62,438 bases of DNA from Pseudomonadota bacterium. GTDB taxonomy: Bacteria > Pseudomonadota > Alphaproteobacteria > Rhodospirillales > Magnetospirillaceae. The position numbers were made by a program, and so were the translations under genes. The stretch spans positions 1 through 62,438 of the forward strand of contig JAJZUL010000015.1 in NCBI GenBank assembly GCA_021848545.1, given 5' to 3'. A model generated the notes under the pieces. The model had not been told where the DNA came from and did not search any database. It was given only the letters and a program-made list of their open reading frames with translations. How positions within the stretch are numbered: the first letter of the stretch is position 1; each line of letters opens with the position of its first letter. Shown here piece by piece: positions 39,409 to 49,914 of the stretch.

Positions 39409-40431
39409 TCAACAGATCCTGGGCAATTGTTCGCCGTTCAGCCAATCGACGATGCGCCTGCCGCCGAACGCCGTTTCCATCTGAACGAAATGGTGGGGAT
39501 CGTCGGTGACCCGGCCGATGATCGCCGCTTGCGCCCCCAAGGGATGGGCGCGCATCGCCGCCAGCAGCCGGTCCGCATTCTCGGGCGGGCAGATCGCCAC
39601 CAATTTGCCCTCGTTGGCCACATGCAGCGGGTCCAGGCCCAGCAGTTCGCAGGCGGCGCGCACCTCGGCCCGCACCGGGATCGCGGCTTCGTCCAGCATC
39701 ATGCCGACCCCCGACAGGCCGGCGATTTCATTCATGGTGGCGGCCAGCCCGCCGCGGGTGGGATCGCGCAGGCAGCGCAGACCCGGCACCGAAGCCACCA
39801 TATCGGCCACCAGCCCGTGCAGGGCGGCCGAATCCGACCGCAACCCGGTCTCGAAGCCCAAGGATTCGCGCAAGGACAGGATGGTCATGCCGTGGTCGCC
39901 GATGGTGCCGCTGATCAGCACCGCGTCGCCGGGCCGCGCCCGGTCGCCGCCGATTTCCACGCCGTCGGGCACCATTCCCACCCCGGCGGTGGTGATGAAG
40001 ACGCCGTCGCCCTTGCCGCGTTCGACCACCTTGGTGTCGCCGGTCACCACCGGCACCCCCGCCTCTTTCGAGGCCGCCGCCATGCTGTCGACGATGCGCC
40101 CGAGATCGGCCAGGGGGAATCCCTCCTCGAGGATGAAGGCGGCCGACAGGTACAGGGGACGGGCGCCGGCCATGGCCACGTCGTTGACGGTGCCGTGCAC
40201 CGCCAGCGAACCGATATCGCCGCCGGGAAAGAACAAGGGCGAGATGACGAAGGAATCGGTGCTCATCACCATCCGGCCCGTGGGCGCGGCGAATTGGGCC
40301 TGATCGTCGCGGCGGCGCAAAAGATCGTTGTCGAAGGCGGCGACGAACAATTCCTCCACCAGCCGGGCCATGGCCCGGCCGCCGCCGCCATGGGTCATCT
40401 CGACCCGGCCCTGGCGCGAACCGGTACTCAT
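39409..40431 (-). CDS. hypE: Hydrogenase maturation carbamoyl dehydratase HypE
   Basis: A 340-residue PurM-like enzyme that dehydrates a thiocarbamoyl on its own C-terminal cysteine to thiocyanate, the CN donor for the active site. It ends PRIC, the family's essential tail. The ATG at 40431 lies in the second copy of a 17-bp duplicated block that also contains the end of hypD. In its partner operons hypD and hypE usually touch. Confidence 0.96.
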   Translation of the reverse strand: MSTGSRQGRVEMTHGGGGRAMARLVEELFVAAFDNDLLRRRDDQAQFAAPTGRMVMSTDSFVISPLFFPGGDIGSLAVHGTVNDVAMAGARPLYLSAAFILEEGFPLADLGRIVDSMAAASKEAGVPVVTGDTKVVERGKGDGVFITTAGVGMVPDGVEIGGDRARPGDAVLISGTIGDHGMTILSLRESLGFETGLRSDSAALHGLVADMVASVPGLRCLRDPTRGGLAATMNEIAGLSGVGMMLDEAAIPVRAEVRAACELLGLDPLHVANEGKLVAICPPENADRLLAAMRAHPLGAQAAIIGRVTDDPHHFVQMETAFGGRRIVDWLNGEQLPRIC

Positions 40432-40467
40432 GCTCGCCTCCGCTTGATAGTCATGCTCGCCTCCGCT
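40428..40467 (-). repeat. 17-bp tandem duplication between hypD and hypE
   Basis: AGCGGAGGCGAGCATGA occurs on the minus strand at 40467-40451 and again at 40444-40428, a 23-bp shift. The first copy holds the hypD stop and an unused ATG; the second holds the hypE ribosome binding site (GGAGG) and its ATG. An original ATGA overlap seems to have been split by the duplication. Confidence 0.75.
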
Positions 40468-41581
40468 CGCGGAATCGGCCGAAGGTCCAATGGGCGGCGC
40501 AGGCGCCCTCGGACGAGACCATGCACGATCCGATGGGGGATTCGGGGGTGCAGGCGGTGCCGAACAGCTTGCATTCCTCGGGCCGGCGCTGGCCGCGCAG
40601 GATGGCGGCGCATTCGCAGGATTTGGGATCGGGTACCGAGCGGGCCGGCACCTCGAACCGTCGTTCGGCATCGAAATCGGCGAAGGAATCCCGGATCTTC
40701 AGCGCGCTGTCGGGCAAGGCCCCCAGGCCCCGCCACTCGAAACTGTCGCGCCGTTCCAGCACCTGTTCCATCAGCGCCTGGGCCTTGCGGTTGCCTTCGG
40801 GCACCACCGCGCGGCTGTATTCGTTTTCGACCTGATGGCGTCCGTCATTGATCTGGCGGACCAGCATCAGGACCGCCTGCATCACGTCCAGGGGCTCGAA
40901 ACCGGCGATCACCACCGGACGATGGTGGTCGCGGGCGAAGGTTTCATAGGGCCGGGTGCCGATGACCATGCTGACATGGGCGGGACCGACGAAGGCGTCC
41001 ACATGGACCGGGTCGGGACCGTCCTGGGGCTGAGCCAGGATCGCCTCCATCGCCGAGGGGGTCAGGACGTGGTTGCAGAACACCGAGAAATTGGCCAGCC
41101 CCTCGGCCTTCGCCCGCACCAGGGCCAGGGCCGTGGGCGGGGTGGTGGTCTCGAAGCCGATGGCGAAGAACACCACCTGGGCGGCGGGATTTTCGGCCGC
41201 CACCGTGAGCGCGTCCTCCACCGAATAGACCATGCGGATGTCGGCGCCGTCGGCCTTGGCCGATTGCAACGAACGGCGATTGGAGGCCGGCACCCGCATC
41301 AGATCGGCATAGGTGCATAAGATCACCCCCGGCCGGGCGGCGATGGCCATGGCATCGTCGATGCGTCCCACCGGCAGCACGCAGACCGGACAGCCCGGCC
41401 CGTGGATCAGCCGGACTTCGGGGGGCAGCAGATCCTCGATGCCGAAGCGGGCGATGGCATGGGTGTGGCCGCCGCAGAATTCCATGATGTTGTAGCGCCG
41501 CCCCGGTTGGATTTCGGCGGCGATGGCGCCGGCCAGTTTCCGGGCCAGGGCGCCGTCGCGGTATTCGTCGATATATTTCAC
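40451..41581 (-). CDS. hypD: Hydrogenase formation protein HypD
   Basis: A 376-residue Fe-S protein that assembles the Fe(CN)2CO unit with HypC. EFCGGHTH and GPGCPVCVLP are the catalytic-region cysteines. The C-terminal [4Fe-4S] ligands lie in CECAAILRG, ECKLFGTAC and GSCMVSSEGAC. The GTG at 41581 overlaps the hypC stop by 4 bp. Confidence 0.96.
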   Translation of the reverse strand: MKYIDEYRDGALARKLAGAIAAEIQPGRRYNIMEFCGGHTHAIARFGIEDLLPPEVRLIHGPGCPVCVLPVGRIDDAMAIAARPGVILCTYADLMRVPASNRRSLQSAKADGADIRMVYSVEDALTVAAENPAAQVVFFAIGFETTTPPTALALVRAKAEGLANFSVFCNHVLTPSAMEAILAQPQDGPDPVHVDAFVGPAHVSMVIGTRPYETFARDHHRPVVIAGFEPLDVMQAVLMLVRQINDGRHQVENEYSRAVVPEGNRKAQALMEQVLERRDSFEWRGLGALPDSALKIRDSFADFDAERRFEVPARSVPDPKSCECAAILRGQRRPEECKLFGTACTPESPIGSCMVSSEGACAAHWTFGRFRERRRA

Positions 41582-41814
41582 GACGCGGCCCCCCCGGTCA
41601 GGCCGGCCTCGGCGAACAGGGCCAGGGTGCGCTCGGCCTCCATCGGGTCCAGGCGCGACAGGGCGAAACCGACATGGACGACCACGTAATCGCCGATTCC
41701 GCATCCCTCGACCAGGGCCAGGGAAACCGGCCGGCGCACGCCCTCCACCTCGATCTGGGCGGTCACCCCGTCCTCGGCGATGGCGACGATGCGCGCGGGT
41801 ATGGCAAGACACAT
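41578..41814 (-). CDS. hypC: Hydrogenase assembly chaperone HypC
   Basis: A 78-residue HypC starting MCLAIPARIV with the Cys2 that holds iron and contacts HypD and the large subunit. It sits between hypF (16 bp upstream) and hypD (overlapping). Compare the longer HupF in the other operon. Confidence 0.96.
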   Translation of the reverse strand: MCLAIPARIVAIAEDGVTAQIEVEGVRRPVSLALVEGCGIGDYVVVHVGFALSRLDPMEAERTLALFAEAGLTGGAAS

Positions 41815-41830
41815 CGACTTGGTCCTTTCC

Positions 41831-44076
41831 TTACAGCGTGCTCAAGGCGGCCACCCAGGCCTGACCCAGGCTGAGACCGCCATCGCCGGGCGGCACCGCG
41901 CCGGGCAGCAGCGGGGTCAACCCCCGTTCCGCCAGATTATGCGCCAGGCCTTCGGCCAGCACCCGGTTGAGCAGACACCCCCCGGTCAGCGCCACATGAT
42001 CCAGGCCCTCCCGCGCGGCGGCGGCCGTCACCCAGTCGGTGAGCGCGGCGATCAGGGTGCCGTGAAACAGATCGGCCCCGTCGGCGGCGTCCCTGCCGAT
42101 CAAGGCGGCGAGAAGGGGCGACGGGTCCAGCACCAGATCGTCGGACAGGCGCCAGCCATCGTCGAGAACACGCGGCCGCGTCACCAGCGATTCCAGGCGC
42201 ATGGGCGCCTCGCCCTCGTAACGGGCTTCCAGGGCGATCCCCAGCAGGGCGCTCGCGGCGTCGAACAGGCGGCCGCAGGCGGTGGAAATCGGCACATGCC
42301 CGGCTTCCAGCAGAGCGAGGATGGCGGCGACGTCGCGACCGGGAAACAGCCGGGCGATGGAGCACCCGCCCATGCCCAGGCCGTGACAGACGGCCACGCC
42401 CAGACGCCAGGGCTGGCGCGCCGCCGCTTCGCCTCCCGGCTGGGGCAGGGGGGCCAGATGGCCGAGGCGGCGAAAAGCGGCGCCGTCCACCCGCAGCATT
42501 TCGCCGCCCCAGGATTCGCCCCCCGGTCCCATGCCGTAGCCGTCGAGCGCCAGCCCCAGGGCCGGCGCCTCCACCCCATGTTCGGCCAGAGCCGCCGCCA
42601 CATGGGCGTGATGGTGCTGCACGGCGATGGCGGGCGCCCCCAGGGATTGGGCGTAGCGGGTGGACAGAAAATCGGGATGGAGATCGTGGGCGACCCGGTC
42701 GGGCGTCACTCCCAGGCGGTCGAGCAGGCGGGCGGCCTCATCGACCAAAGCCCCATAGGTGGCGGCATTGTCGAGATCGCCGATATGGGCGGAGACGAAG
42801 GCCTCGTCGCCGCGCGTGATGCAAAGGGTGGATTTCAGATGCCCGCCCACCGCCAGCACCGTGGGCACCGGCCGCGCCAGCCGAATCGGGTCGGGCACGA
42901 ATCCCCGTCCCCGGCGGATGAAACGCGGCGCGCCGGCGATCATCCGCGTCACGCTGTCGTCGGCCCGCTGGCGGATGGCGCGGTCGTTTCCGGCCACCGC
43001 GTCGACGATGCCGTCCAGCCGCCCGATTCCGGCCTCGTCGATCACCAGGGGCTCGCCGCTCCGATTGGCGCTGGTCATCACCAGCACCAGGGATTGCGGC
43101 CGGTCCAGCCAATCGACCCCGGCGGGCCGGCCCGCCGCCTGATGGAACAGCAGATAATGGAGCGGCGTGTAGGGCAGCATCACGCCGATGGTCGCAAGAG
43201 CGGGCGCGATATCCGGGGACAAATCGGCGCCGGGGCGTGCCCGCAACAGGACGATCGGCCGTTCGCGACCCGACAAAAGGGCGGCCTCGGTGGCGTCGAA
43301 ATCGGCGAAGGCGGCGGCGGAAGCGAGATTGGCGGCCATCACCGCCAGGGGCTTGCCGCCCCGTTCCTTGCGCCGGCGCAACCGCGCCACCGCCTCCCGG
43401 TCGCGGGCGTCGCAGACCAGATGAAACCCGCCCAACCCCTTGACGGCGACGATCTCGCCCCGGCCGATCCGGGCCAGGATTTCATCCACCCCCATGGTCA
43501 GTTTCGGGCCGCAGACCGGACAGGCCATGGTCTGGGCGTGAAAGCGGCGATCGGCGGGATTCCGGTATTCGGCAAGGCAATCGGGACACAGGGGGAAATC
43601 CACCATGGCGGTCCGCGCCCGATCGAAGGGCGGCGCGTCGGCGATGGTGTAGCGGGGACCGCAATCGGTGCAGGCGATGAAGGGATAAAGATGGCGCCGA
43701 TCCGCAGGCTCGAACAATTCGCGCAGGCAATCGGGACAGGGCGCGACGTCGGCGGGCGGCAGGGTGGCCGGGCCGGAGACGACGCTGTCGAGAATGGCGA
43801 AACCGCCAGCGCCGACAGGCGCCATTTCCTCGATTTCGACGGCGCCGATGCGGGCCAAAGGCGGCGCCAGACGTTCGAGATCGGCGAGAAAGCCGTCGAG
43901 CCCGTCGCCCTCGGCCTCGATCACCACGCCCTGACCGTCATTCTTCACCCAGCCATCCAAGCCATGGCGATGCGCCAGTCCGTGGATGAAGGGTCGGAAC
44001 CCCACCCCCTGGACCACGCCCCGCACCCGCGCCCGAACCCGGCGCGGCGCCATTTTCGCCGTCGCCCGCATCGCCT

Positions 44077-44080
<4 letters not shown>
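41831..44080 (-). CDS. hypF: Carbamoyltransferase HypF
   Basis: A 749-residue enzyme that makes carbamoyl-AMP and loads it on HypE. Domains in order: acylphosphatase ([12 protein letters not shown]), two zinc fingers (CPDC...CTDCGP and CPDC...CPVCGP), a YrdC-like domain, and a Kae1-like domain with [10 protein letters not shown]. The GTG at 44080 overlaps the hypB stop (GTGA); an ATG at 44071 is an alternative start. Confidence 0.96.
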
Positions 44081-44969
<889 letters not shown>

Positions 44970-44973
<4 letters not shown>

Positions 44974-45311
44974 TCCACCTCCAATTCGGTGATCCGCATT
45001 TCGTCGCCGCCGGTCACCTGGACCCGGTTGCTGCCGCACAGGGGACAGGGATCGAAACGCTGGCCAATCGAAACCTGACTGTCGCAGCCCAGGCACCAGC
45101 CCTGGCCGGCGGGCCGATCGATTTCCAGGCGGGCGCCGTCGGCCACGGTGCCGCGGATGACCGCGTCGAAACAGAAGCGCAGGGATTCGGCATCGACGGC
45201 CGCCAGGGCCCCCACTTCCAGATAGACCGCCAGCACCCGGCGCGCCCCTTCGCGGCGAGCCTGGTCCTCGACGATGTCGATCATGCTTTCGCACAGGGCC
45301 ATTTCGTGCAT
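44970..45311 (-). CDS. hypA: Nickel-insertion protein HypA
   Basis: A 113-residue HypA with the nickel-binding N-terminus [10 protein letters not shown] and a zinc site made of two CxxC pairs (WCLGCDS, PCPLCGS). It works with HypB. It sits 3 bp after hupK and overlaps hypB by 4 bp. Confidence 0.96.
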
Positions 45312-45314
45312 GGT

Positions 45315-46484
45315 TCAGGCCCCCTCCACATTCACCCGGCAGCGGACGCAGGGGTCGCACGCCGCCACCAGCATTTCGGCGCCGCGACGGACCAGGGCCA
45401 GGCTGTCCGCCGCCACCTTGGTCAGGCCGTGCGCCAGCGCGCCCTGGGGATGAAAGGTCCATTCGGTGGGCGCCAGCACCCGCCAGTCGCCGACCTTGCC
45501 GTCGATGACGGCGGCGCGATGGACCAGTCGCCCGCGCGCCGCTTCGACCATGCCGATGCCGGCGCCCGCACCGGCCGCGGCCGGTGCGGCGCCGTCGGCC
45601 TCCGTCAGATGGGCGGCGTGATCTTGCAATTCGGCGGGCGCGGCGGCCAGATCGACCATATGGGCCGCCATGCGGGCGAGCAGGCCGGCGCCGTGGGCCA
45701 CGATCGGCGCGGCCACCACCGGATGGGACAAGCGCCGGCACAGGGTTCCGGTTTCTCGCGCCTCGCCGTTCAGATCGGGGGCGGCGACGAAATCGGCCGC
45801 GTCCGCGCCCCCCAGACGGGGTTCGTACCAATCCCGGCCGAGATCGGGCAGCGCCTTCAGCGGCCCGGCGCCGAACCCGGCCAGCCCCTCATCCAACACC
45901 CGCCGCAATAAATGGGATGCCGGACCGGACCGGCCCAGCCAGGCGATGAAATCCTCGTCCGGCGCGGCGAGCCCGACCAAGGCCAACGCCGCCTCGGCCG
46001 CGTCGATGGCCGCCTTCACCGCGATCCGGTCGGGGGCCAGCCGTCCGCCGCCGACCCGTCGCCAATCCCCATCCGGAAACAGAAGGCGGTCGAGACCGCC
46101 CAGGGCCTTGATCACCGCCCGCACCGGTTCGGCCGCCGGCGCCTCGCCCCACAGGATCGGCCAATGGACCAGGATCAAGCGCGCTTCCTCCATCACCGCC
46201 TCGGCGCGGACCAGCAGGGCGCGCGCCGCCTGCTGCGCCGGCGCCGGCGCCACGCCCAGCGCCGCCTCGGCCGCTTTGATGCCGGCCACCGCCTGGGCGG
46301 TCCCGCAAACGGCGTACAGGCGCGGAATCAAGGCCAAGGCCTCGTCCACGGGACGGCCGGTCAGAATCGCGGTCGCCCCCAGAGTCCGGCGCGACCGGAT
46401 GGTGACGCGCGCCACCCGCCCGCCGGAGACCATGAGATCGACGGCCATTTCGCCGCCGGCCGGCAGTGCGGCGCCGCCGGTCAC
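45315..46484 (-). CDS. hupK: Hydrogenase assembly protein HupK
   Basis: A 389-residue paralogue of the large subunit that is not an enzyme. It keeps a C-terminal DPCVRCRV but lacks the N-terminal CxxC pair ([12 protein letters not shown]). Such HupK/HoxV proteins act as scaffolds handing the iron centre to the large subunit. It follows hupIJ by 1 bp and precedes hypA. The loss of ligand residues is normal for the family. Confidence 0.88.
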   Translation of the reverse strand: MTGGAALPAGGEMAVDLMVSGGRVARVTIRSRRTLGATAILTGRPVDEALALIPRLYAVCGTAQAVAGIKAAEAALGVAPAPAQQAARALLVRAEAVMEEARLILVHWPILWGEAPAAEPVRAVIKALGGLDRLLFPDGDWRRVGGGRLAPDRIAVKAAIDAAEAALALVGLAAPDEDFIAWLGRSGPASHLLRRVLDEGLAGFGAGPLKALPDLGRDWYEPRLGGADAADFVAAPDLNGEARETGTLCRRLSHPVVAAPIVAHGAGLLARMAAHMVDLAAAPAELQDHAAHLTEADGAAPAAAGAGAGIGMVEAARGRLVHRAAVIDGKVGDWRVLAPTEWTFHPQGALAHGLTKVAADSLALVRRGAEMLVAACDPCVRCRVNVEGA

Positions 46485-46485
46485 G

Positions 46486-47154
46486 CTACCCCCTGCCGCC
46501 GCGCAGAAAGGCGCGACGATCCACCGGGCGCGGCGGTTCGGACAAAGCGGGATCGGGAGCCAGAAACGCGTCCAGGGCCGCGACCGCCATTTCGCGCGCC
46601 GCCGCCTGGGTGGCGAAATCGGCCATGGGCGAAAACAGGGAGCAAGTCTGCACCGCGCCCAAACCGTCGAGATGGGTGGTGATGAAATCGTAGCGGCCCG
46701 ACGGAAAGCGCCATTCGCGCCGGCTGCCCGCCCCCCATCCGTCCCAGGCCCGCGCCATTGCCGGAACCAGAACCAGATTCATGAACCAGGGTGTGACGAC
46801 GATGCCCAGCCATGCGTCCTCCCGGCGGTGGAAGCCGATCGCCTCGACCGTCAAGGCCCGATTGTACACCGGCAGATCGCGCATCGAAACAGACGCCGCT
46901 TCATAGGCCCGGACCAAAGCCGCCGATGGATCGCCCTCGGCCCGCCCGGTGCCAGGAGGCGGATGCGATAAGGTTGAATCGCCCTCCAGAGCGATGAAGC
47001 GCGCCTTTTCCGTATCGCAACGGGGACAACGCCAATGGGGGGGCAGATCCGCGAACGCCGTTCCCGGCGCGATCTGCCAGACCGGATCGCCCTCGGCCGG
47101 ATCGTAGACGTGCCAGCAGACGCCGCATTCCCATCGGACGACGGACGCGCTCAC
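46486..47154 (-). CDS. HupI-HupJ fusion: rubredoxin plus HybE-like chaperone
   Basis: A 222-residue protein of two parts. Residues ~1-55 are a rubredoxin with the two iron-binding pairs CGVC and CPRC. Residues ~75-205 match the HupJ/HybE assembly chaperone (YNRALTVEAIGF, VTPWFMNLVL). In rhizobia these are usually separate genes, hupI and hupJ. Rubredoxin would keep the hydrogenase reduced while it is assembled in air. The GTG at 47154 overlaps the hupH stop. Confidence 0.88.
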   Translation of the reverse strand: MSASVVRWECGVCWHVYDPAEGDPVWQIAPGTAFADLPPHWRCPRCDTEKARFIALEGDSTLSHPPPGTGRAEGDPSAALVRAYEAASVSMRDLPVYNRALTVEAIGFHRREDAWLGIVVTPWFMNLVLVPAMARAWDGWGAGSRREWRFPSGRYDFITTHLDGLGAVQTCSLFSPMADFATQAAAREMAVAALDAFLAPDPALSEPPRPVDRRAFLRGGRG

Positions 47155-47984
47155 AAATAGGCCTCCAGGATATCGGCCATGCGCCGGGCCGAATCCTCGA
47201 GATCCTCGGTCGCGGCGCGGACCGCCACCGGCACCCCGCCGATCTCCAGACTGTCCATCACCACCGCGTCGCGGGCATTCAGATATTGCACCGACCAGAC
47301 GTGGCGATGGCCGGTGGCCGTCACCCGGCAGGTACCGTAACCCAGAGACGACAGGGCCACCGGGCCGGTGCCCAGCACCCGCTGCAACACGCTCATATCC
47401 ACCGGCGACATGGGGAACAGGTCGAAGCTGATGACGTGATTGTCCATGCCCGGCCGCCAATCCTCCATGCGGGCGCCGATTTCGGTCAGCAGCGGCAGCA
47501 CGTTCATGGCCCCCTCGGGCAGATTCCGTTCGGCCCCGGCCGGAATTGTCAGATCGGCGATGCCGGCCTCGGCGGCGATTCGCACCGCTGTCGGAATGTC
47601 GGCGATCTCGACGCGATCATGGTCGGCATCGGTCACCCGCCACAACCCCGCCATCACCGATTCGCGAATGCGGGTTTCGCCGGGGGCGAAGACGGTGCCG
47701 GTCACCTCGCCCTCGCCCAGAACCTCGCTCACCAGACGCAGATCGTCCCCGGACAGGCCGGCCAGGTCGAAAATGCGGGGCGGGCCGGCGATATCGTGGG
47801 TGGGAAGCGCGGCGGCGATCTCGCCCAGAAGCACGCAAGCGGCTTGCGCCCGGGCGATCCAGGCCTCCGCGTCCGGGCCGGCCAGACCGGGCCGGGCGAC
47901 GGTCATCGGCGAGGACCCGGCGACCGGGATGGCGATGATATCGTCATCGGCCTCGAACGGCCGGGTGGGGTGGGGCGGAATCAT
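47151..47984 (-). CDS. hupH: Hydrogenase assembly protein HupH
   Basis: A 277-residue HupH/HyaF-type protein. A variable N-terminal half is followed by the conserved core with MNVLPLLTEI and HVWSVQYLNA. It is needed for small-subunit cluster maturation in Rhizobium. It is coupled to hupG and hupIJ by 4-bp overlaps. Confidence 0.9.
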   Translation of the reverse strand: MIPPHPTRPFEADDDIIAIPVAGSSPMTVARPGLAGPDAEAWIARAQAACVLLGEIAAALPTHDIAGPPRIFDLAGLSGDDLRLVSEVLGEGEVTGTVFAPGETRIRESVMAGLWRVTDADHDRVEIADIPTAVRIAAEAGIADLTIPAGAERNLPEGAMNVLPLLTEIGARMEDWRPGMDNHVISFDLFPMSPVDMSVLQRVLGTGPVALSSLGYGTCRVTATGHRHVWSVQYLNARDAVVMDSLEIGGVPVAVRAATEDLEDSARRMADILEAYL

Positions 47985-48385
47985 GACGGCCTCCCTTCGG
48001 CGACCCGAATGGCGGCGGCGACATAGGCCGACCAGTCGGCCACCCGGGGAATCGCGGCGATGCAGACCCCGTCCCGCAAAAAGGCCAGGGCCGGCACCGT
48101 CAGAATGCCGTAACGGGCGCGCAAGGGTTCGTCGGCCGGCCCCCGGACCACCGCCGCCCGCACCCGCCCGGCGAGGGTCGCCAGCAATTCCGGCAGAATC
48201 ACCGCCACGTCGTGGATTTCCGGCCGCCCGGCATCGTCGCCGGGAAAGAACAGGATGCCCGCCGCCGCGATATCGGCGGAAAGTTCCTTTTCGTCGGCGA
48301 TCACCGGCAGACCATGCCGGGACGTCAGCCGGGCGACGGCAGCGCCATGTCCGTCATCGGTCGGTTGGTTCAGGGTTTCAGCCAT
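47981..48385 (-). CDS. hupG: HupG, thioredoxin-like hydrogenase chaperone
   Basis: A 134-residue HupG/HyaE protein with a thioredoxin fold but no CxxC pair, as in the family; it binds the Tat signal of the small subunit. It is the first gene of the long operon, with a sigma-54 promoter ~50 bp upstream. Confidence 0.88.
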   Translation of the reverse strand: MAETLNQPTDDGHGAAVARLTSRHGLPVIADEKELSADIAAAGILFFPGDDAGRPEIHDVAVILPELLATLAGRVRAAVVRGPADEPLRARYGILTVPALAFLRDGVCIAAIPRVADWSAYVAAAIRVAEGRPS

Positions 48386-48433
48386 GGATGCCCCCAGGGT
48401 CGGTGATCGTGAAGACGCGATTTGTCAGAAACA

Positions 48434-48448
48434 GCAACGATTGTGCCA
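48434..48448 (-). promoter_or_regulatory. Sigma-54 promoter of the hupG operon
   Basis: On the minus strand TGGCAC-N5-TTGC, followed by T, is a full match to the -24/-12 consensus. Transcription would start about 12 bp on, near 48422, roughly 35 bp before the hupG start codon. HupR, encoded in the same operon, has the GAFTGA loop needed to activate it. Confidence 0.85.
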
Positions 48449-48480
48449 AATGAGTCGGATGATTTTGGGCGATTTTTCCC

Positions 48481-48532
48481 CGCGAAGTGGAAAATCGAGT
48501 GTCGGACTGGAAACAATTCTTCCACTTTCGCG
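48481..48532. promoter_or_regulatory. Inverted repeat upstream of the sigma-54 promoter
   Basis: CGCGAAGTGGAA (48481-48492) and TTCCACTTTCGCG (48520-48532) are inverted copies with one extra T. They lie ~35-85 bp upstream of the -24 element, the region where an NtrC-type activator or IHF would bind. A further dyad, CATGAC/GTCATG, follows at 48540-48557. Assignment to HupR is inference. Confidence 0.5.
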
Positions 48533-48673
48533 ACCTTTTCATGACGTCTTGGTCATGATCGTCCGCCGGCCTTGAACGGGCCGGAACCGGGGTCTATATG
48601 TCCGGCGGTGGTCCGAACCCTATGAGAACTTGAAGTTTCTCCGAACCGTCACGCGGGGGGACAAGGACAAACC

Positions 48674-49873
48674 ATGACCAATCAGACCCGCCCGATCAAA
48701 GACCGGCGCCGTCGGGCGCCTTTACGCAAAAGCCATTGTGGCGGCGACCGTCCGCCATTCGAGCGCATCGCCCTGGTCCTGCAGGGCGGCGGCGCGCTGG
48801 GCGCCTATCAGGGCGGGGTTTATCAGGGATTGGAGGAAGCCGGGCTTCATCCCGACTGGATCGCCGGTATTTCCATCGGCGCCATCAATGCCGCGCTGAT
48901 CGCCGGCAATCCCCCCGACAAGCGGATCGAACGGCTGCGGGCCTTCTGGGAGGGCATCACTCCGCCCCACGCCGCCCACGCTTTATGGCCGGCGGGCGGC
49001 GACGACCATCTGACCCGCGGGTTGATAAGCCGGCTGAGTTCGGCCGGCGTGCTGATGACCGGGGTTCCCAATTTCTTTTCGCCGCGCCTGCCGTTGCCCT
49101 GGCTGCATCCGCCGGGCGGCGAGGGCGCCACCAGCTTCTACGACACCGCCCAGTTGAAATCGACCCTGGAGCGGCTGGTCGATTTCGACCGCATCAATCA
49201 TGGCGGCGAAACCCGTCTCAGCCTGGGGGCGGTCAATGTCCGCACCGGCAATTTCGTTTATTTCGACACCGCCACCCATGTCATCGGCCCCGACCATGTG
49301 ATGGCCAGCGGCGCGCTGCCCCCCGGCTTTCCCGCCGTCGAGATCGACGGCGAGCATTATTGGGACGGCGGCGTGGTGTCCAACACCCCGCTGGATTGGG
49401 TGGTCGAGGCCCGGCCCGCCGTCGATTCCCTGATCTTTCAGGTCGATCTGTGGAACGCCCACGGCAACTTCCCTCGCACCCTGGCCGAAGTCGCCACCCG
49501 GCAGAAGGAAATCCAATATTCCAGCCGCACCCGCCTGATCACCGACCGCTTCCATCGCTCCCAGACCTTATGCAACAGCCTGAAGTCGCTGATGGACAAA
49601 TTGCCGCCGGAATTGATGAATTCACCGGAAATAGAAGCGTTGATGGAACATGCCAACGAGCGGCACTACAACATCATTCATTTGATATACCGGTCGCGGC
49701 AATATGAATGGGATTCCAAGGATTACGATTTTTCCCGCATGAGCATGGAGGATCATTGGCGCAGCGGCTACAACGATACCATCCGCACCTTGCGCCACCC
49801 GGAAGTCCTTGACCGCCATACCGGCGACCGGCGGGTTTTCATCTTCGATCTGGGCCGCGACAACCGCGAATAG
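48674..49873 (+). CDS. Patatin-like phospholipase, DUF3734 type
   Basis: A 399-residue patatin hydrolase. The oxyanion loop is [10 protein letters not shown] and the nucleophile serine lies in GISIGAINA. The catalytic aspartate is in YWDGGVV. A DUF3734 C-terminal domain follows (~residues 290-395). It may cut lipids or polyester. It is first of a three-gene plus-strand run with adc and bdhA, a trio that points to hydroxybutyrate or ketone-body metabolism. Confidence 0.88.
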   Translation: MTNQTRPIKDRRRRAPLRKSHCGGDRPPFERIALVLQGGGALGAYQGGVYQGLEEAGLHPDWIAGISIGAINAALIAGNPPDKRIERLRAFWEGITPPHAAHALWPAGGDDHLTRGLISRLSSAGVLMTGVPNFFSPRLPLPWLHPPGGEGATSFYDTAQLKSTLERLVDFDRINHGGETRLSLGAVNVRTGNFVYFDTATHVIGPDHVMASGALPPGFPAVEIDGEHYWDGGVVSNTPLDWVVEARPAVDSLIFQVDLWNAHGNFPRTLAEVATRQKEIQYSSRTRLITDRFHRSQTLCNSLKSLMDKLPPELMNSPEIEALMEHANERHYNIIHLIYRSRQYEWDSKDYDFSRMSMEDHWRSGYNDTIRTLRHPEVLDRHTGDRRVFIFDLGRDNRE

Positions 49874-49914
49874 CCAAATCGGGAGCGCCTTCCCCTTTCG
49901 ACCAGGAGACACGG

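Noticed and set aside
45315-46484. A third hydrogenase large subunit
   Set aside because: The N-terminal pair of nickel-binding cysteines is missing. It fits HupK, a non-catalytic scaffold.
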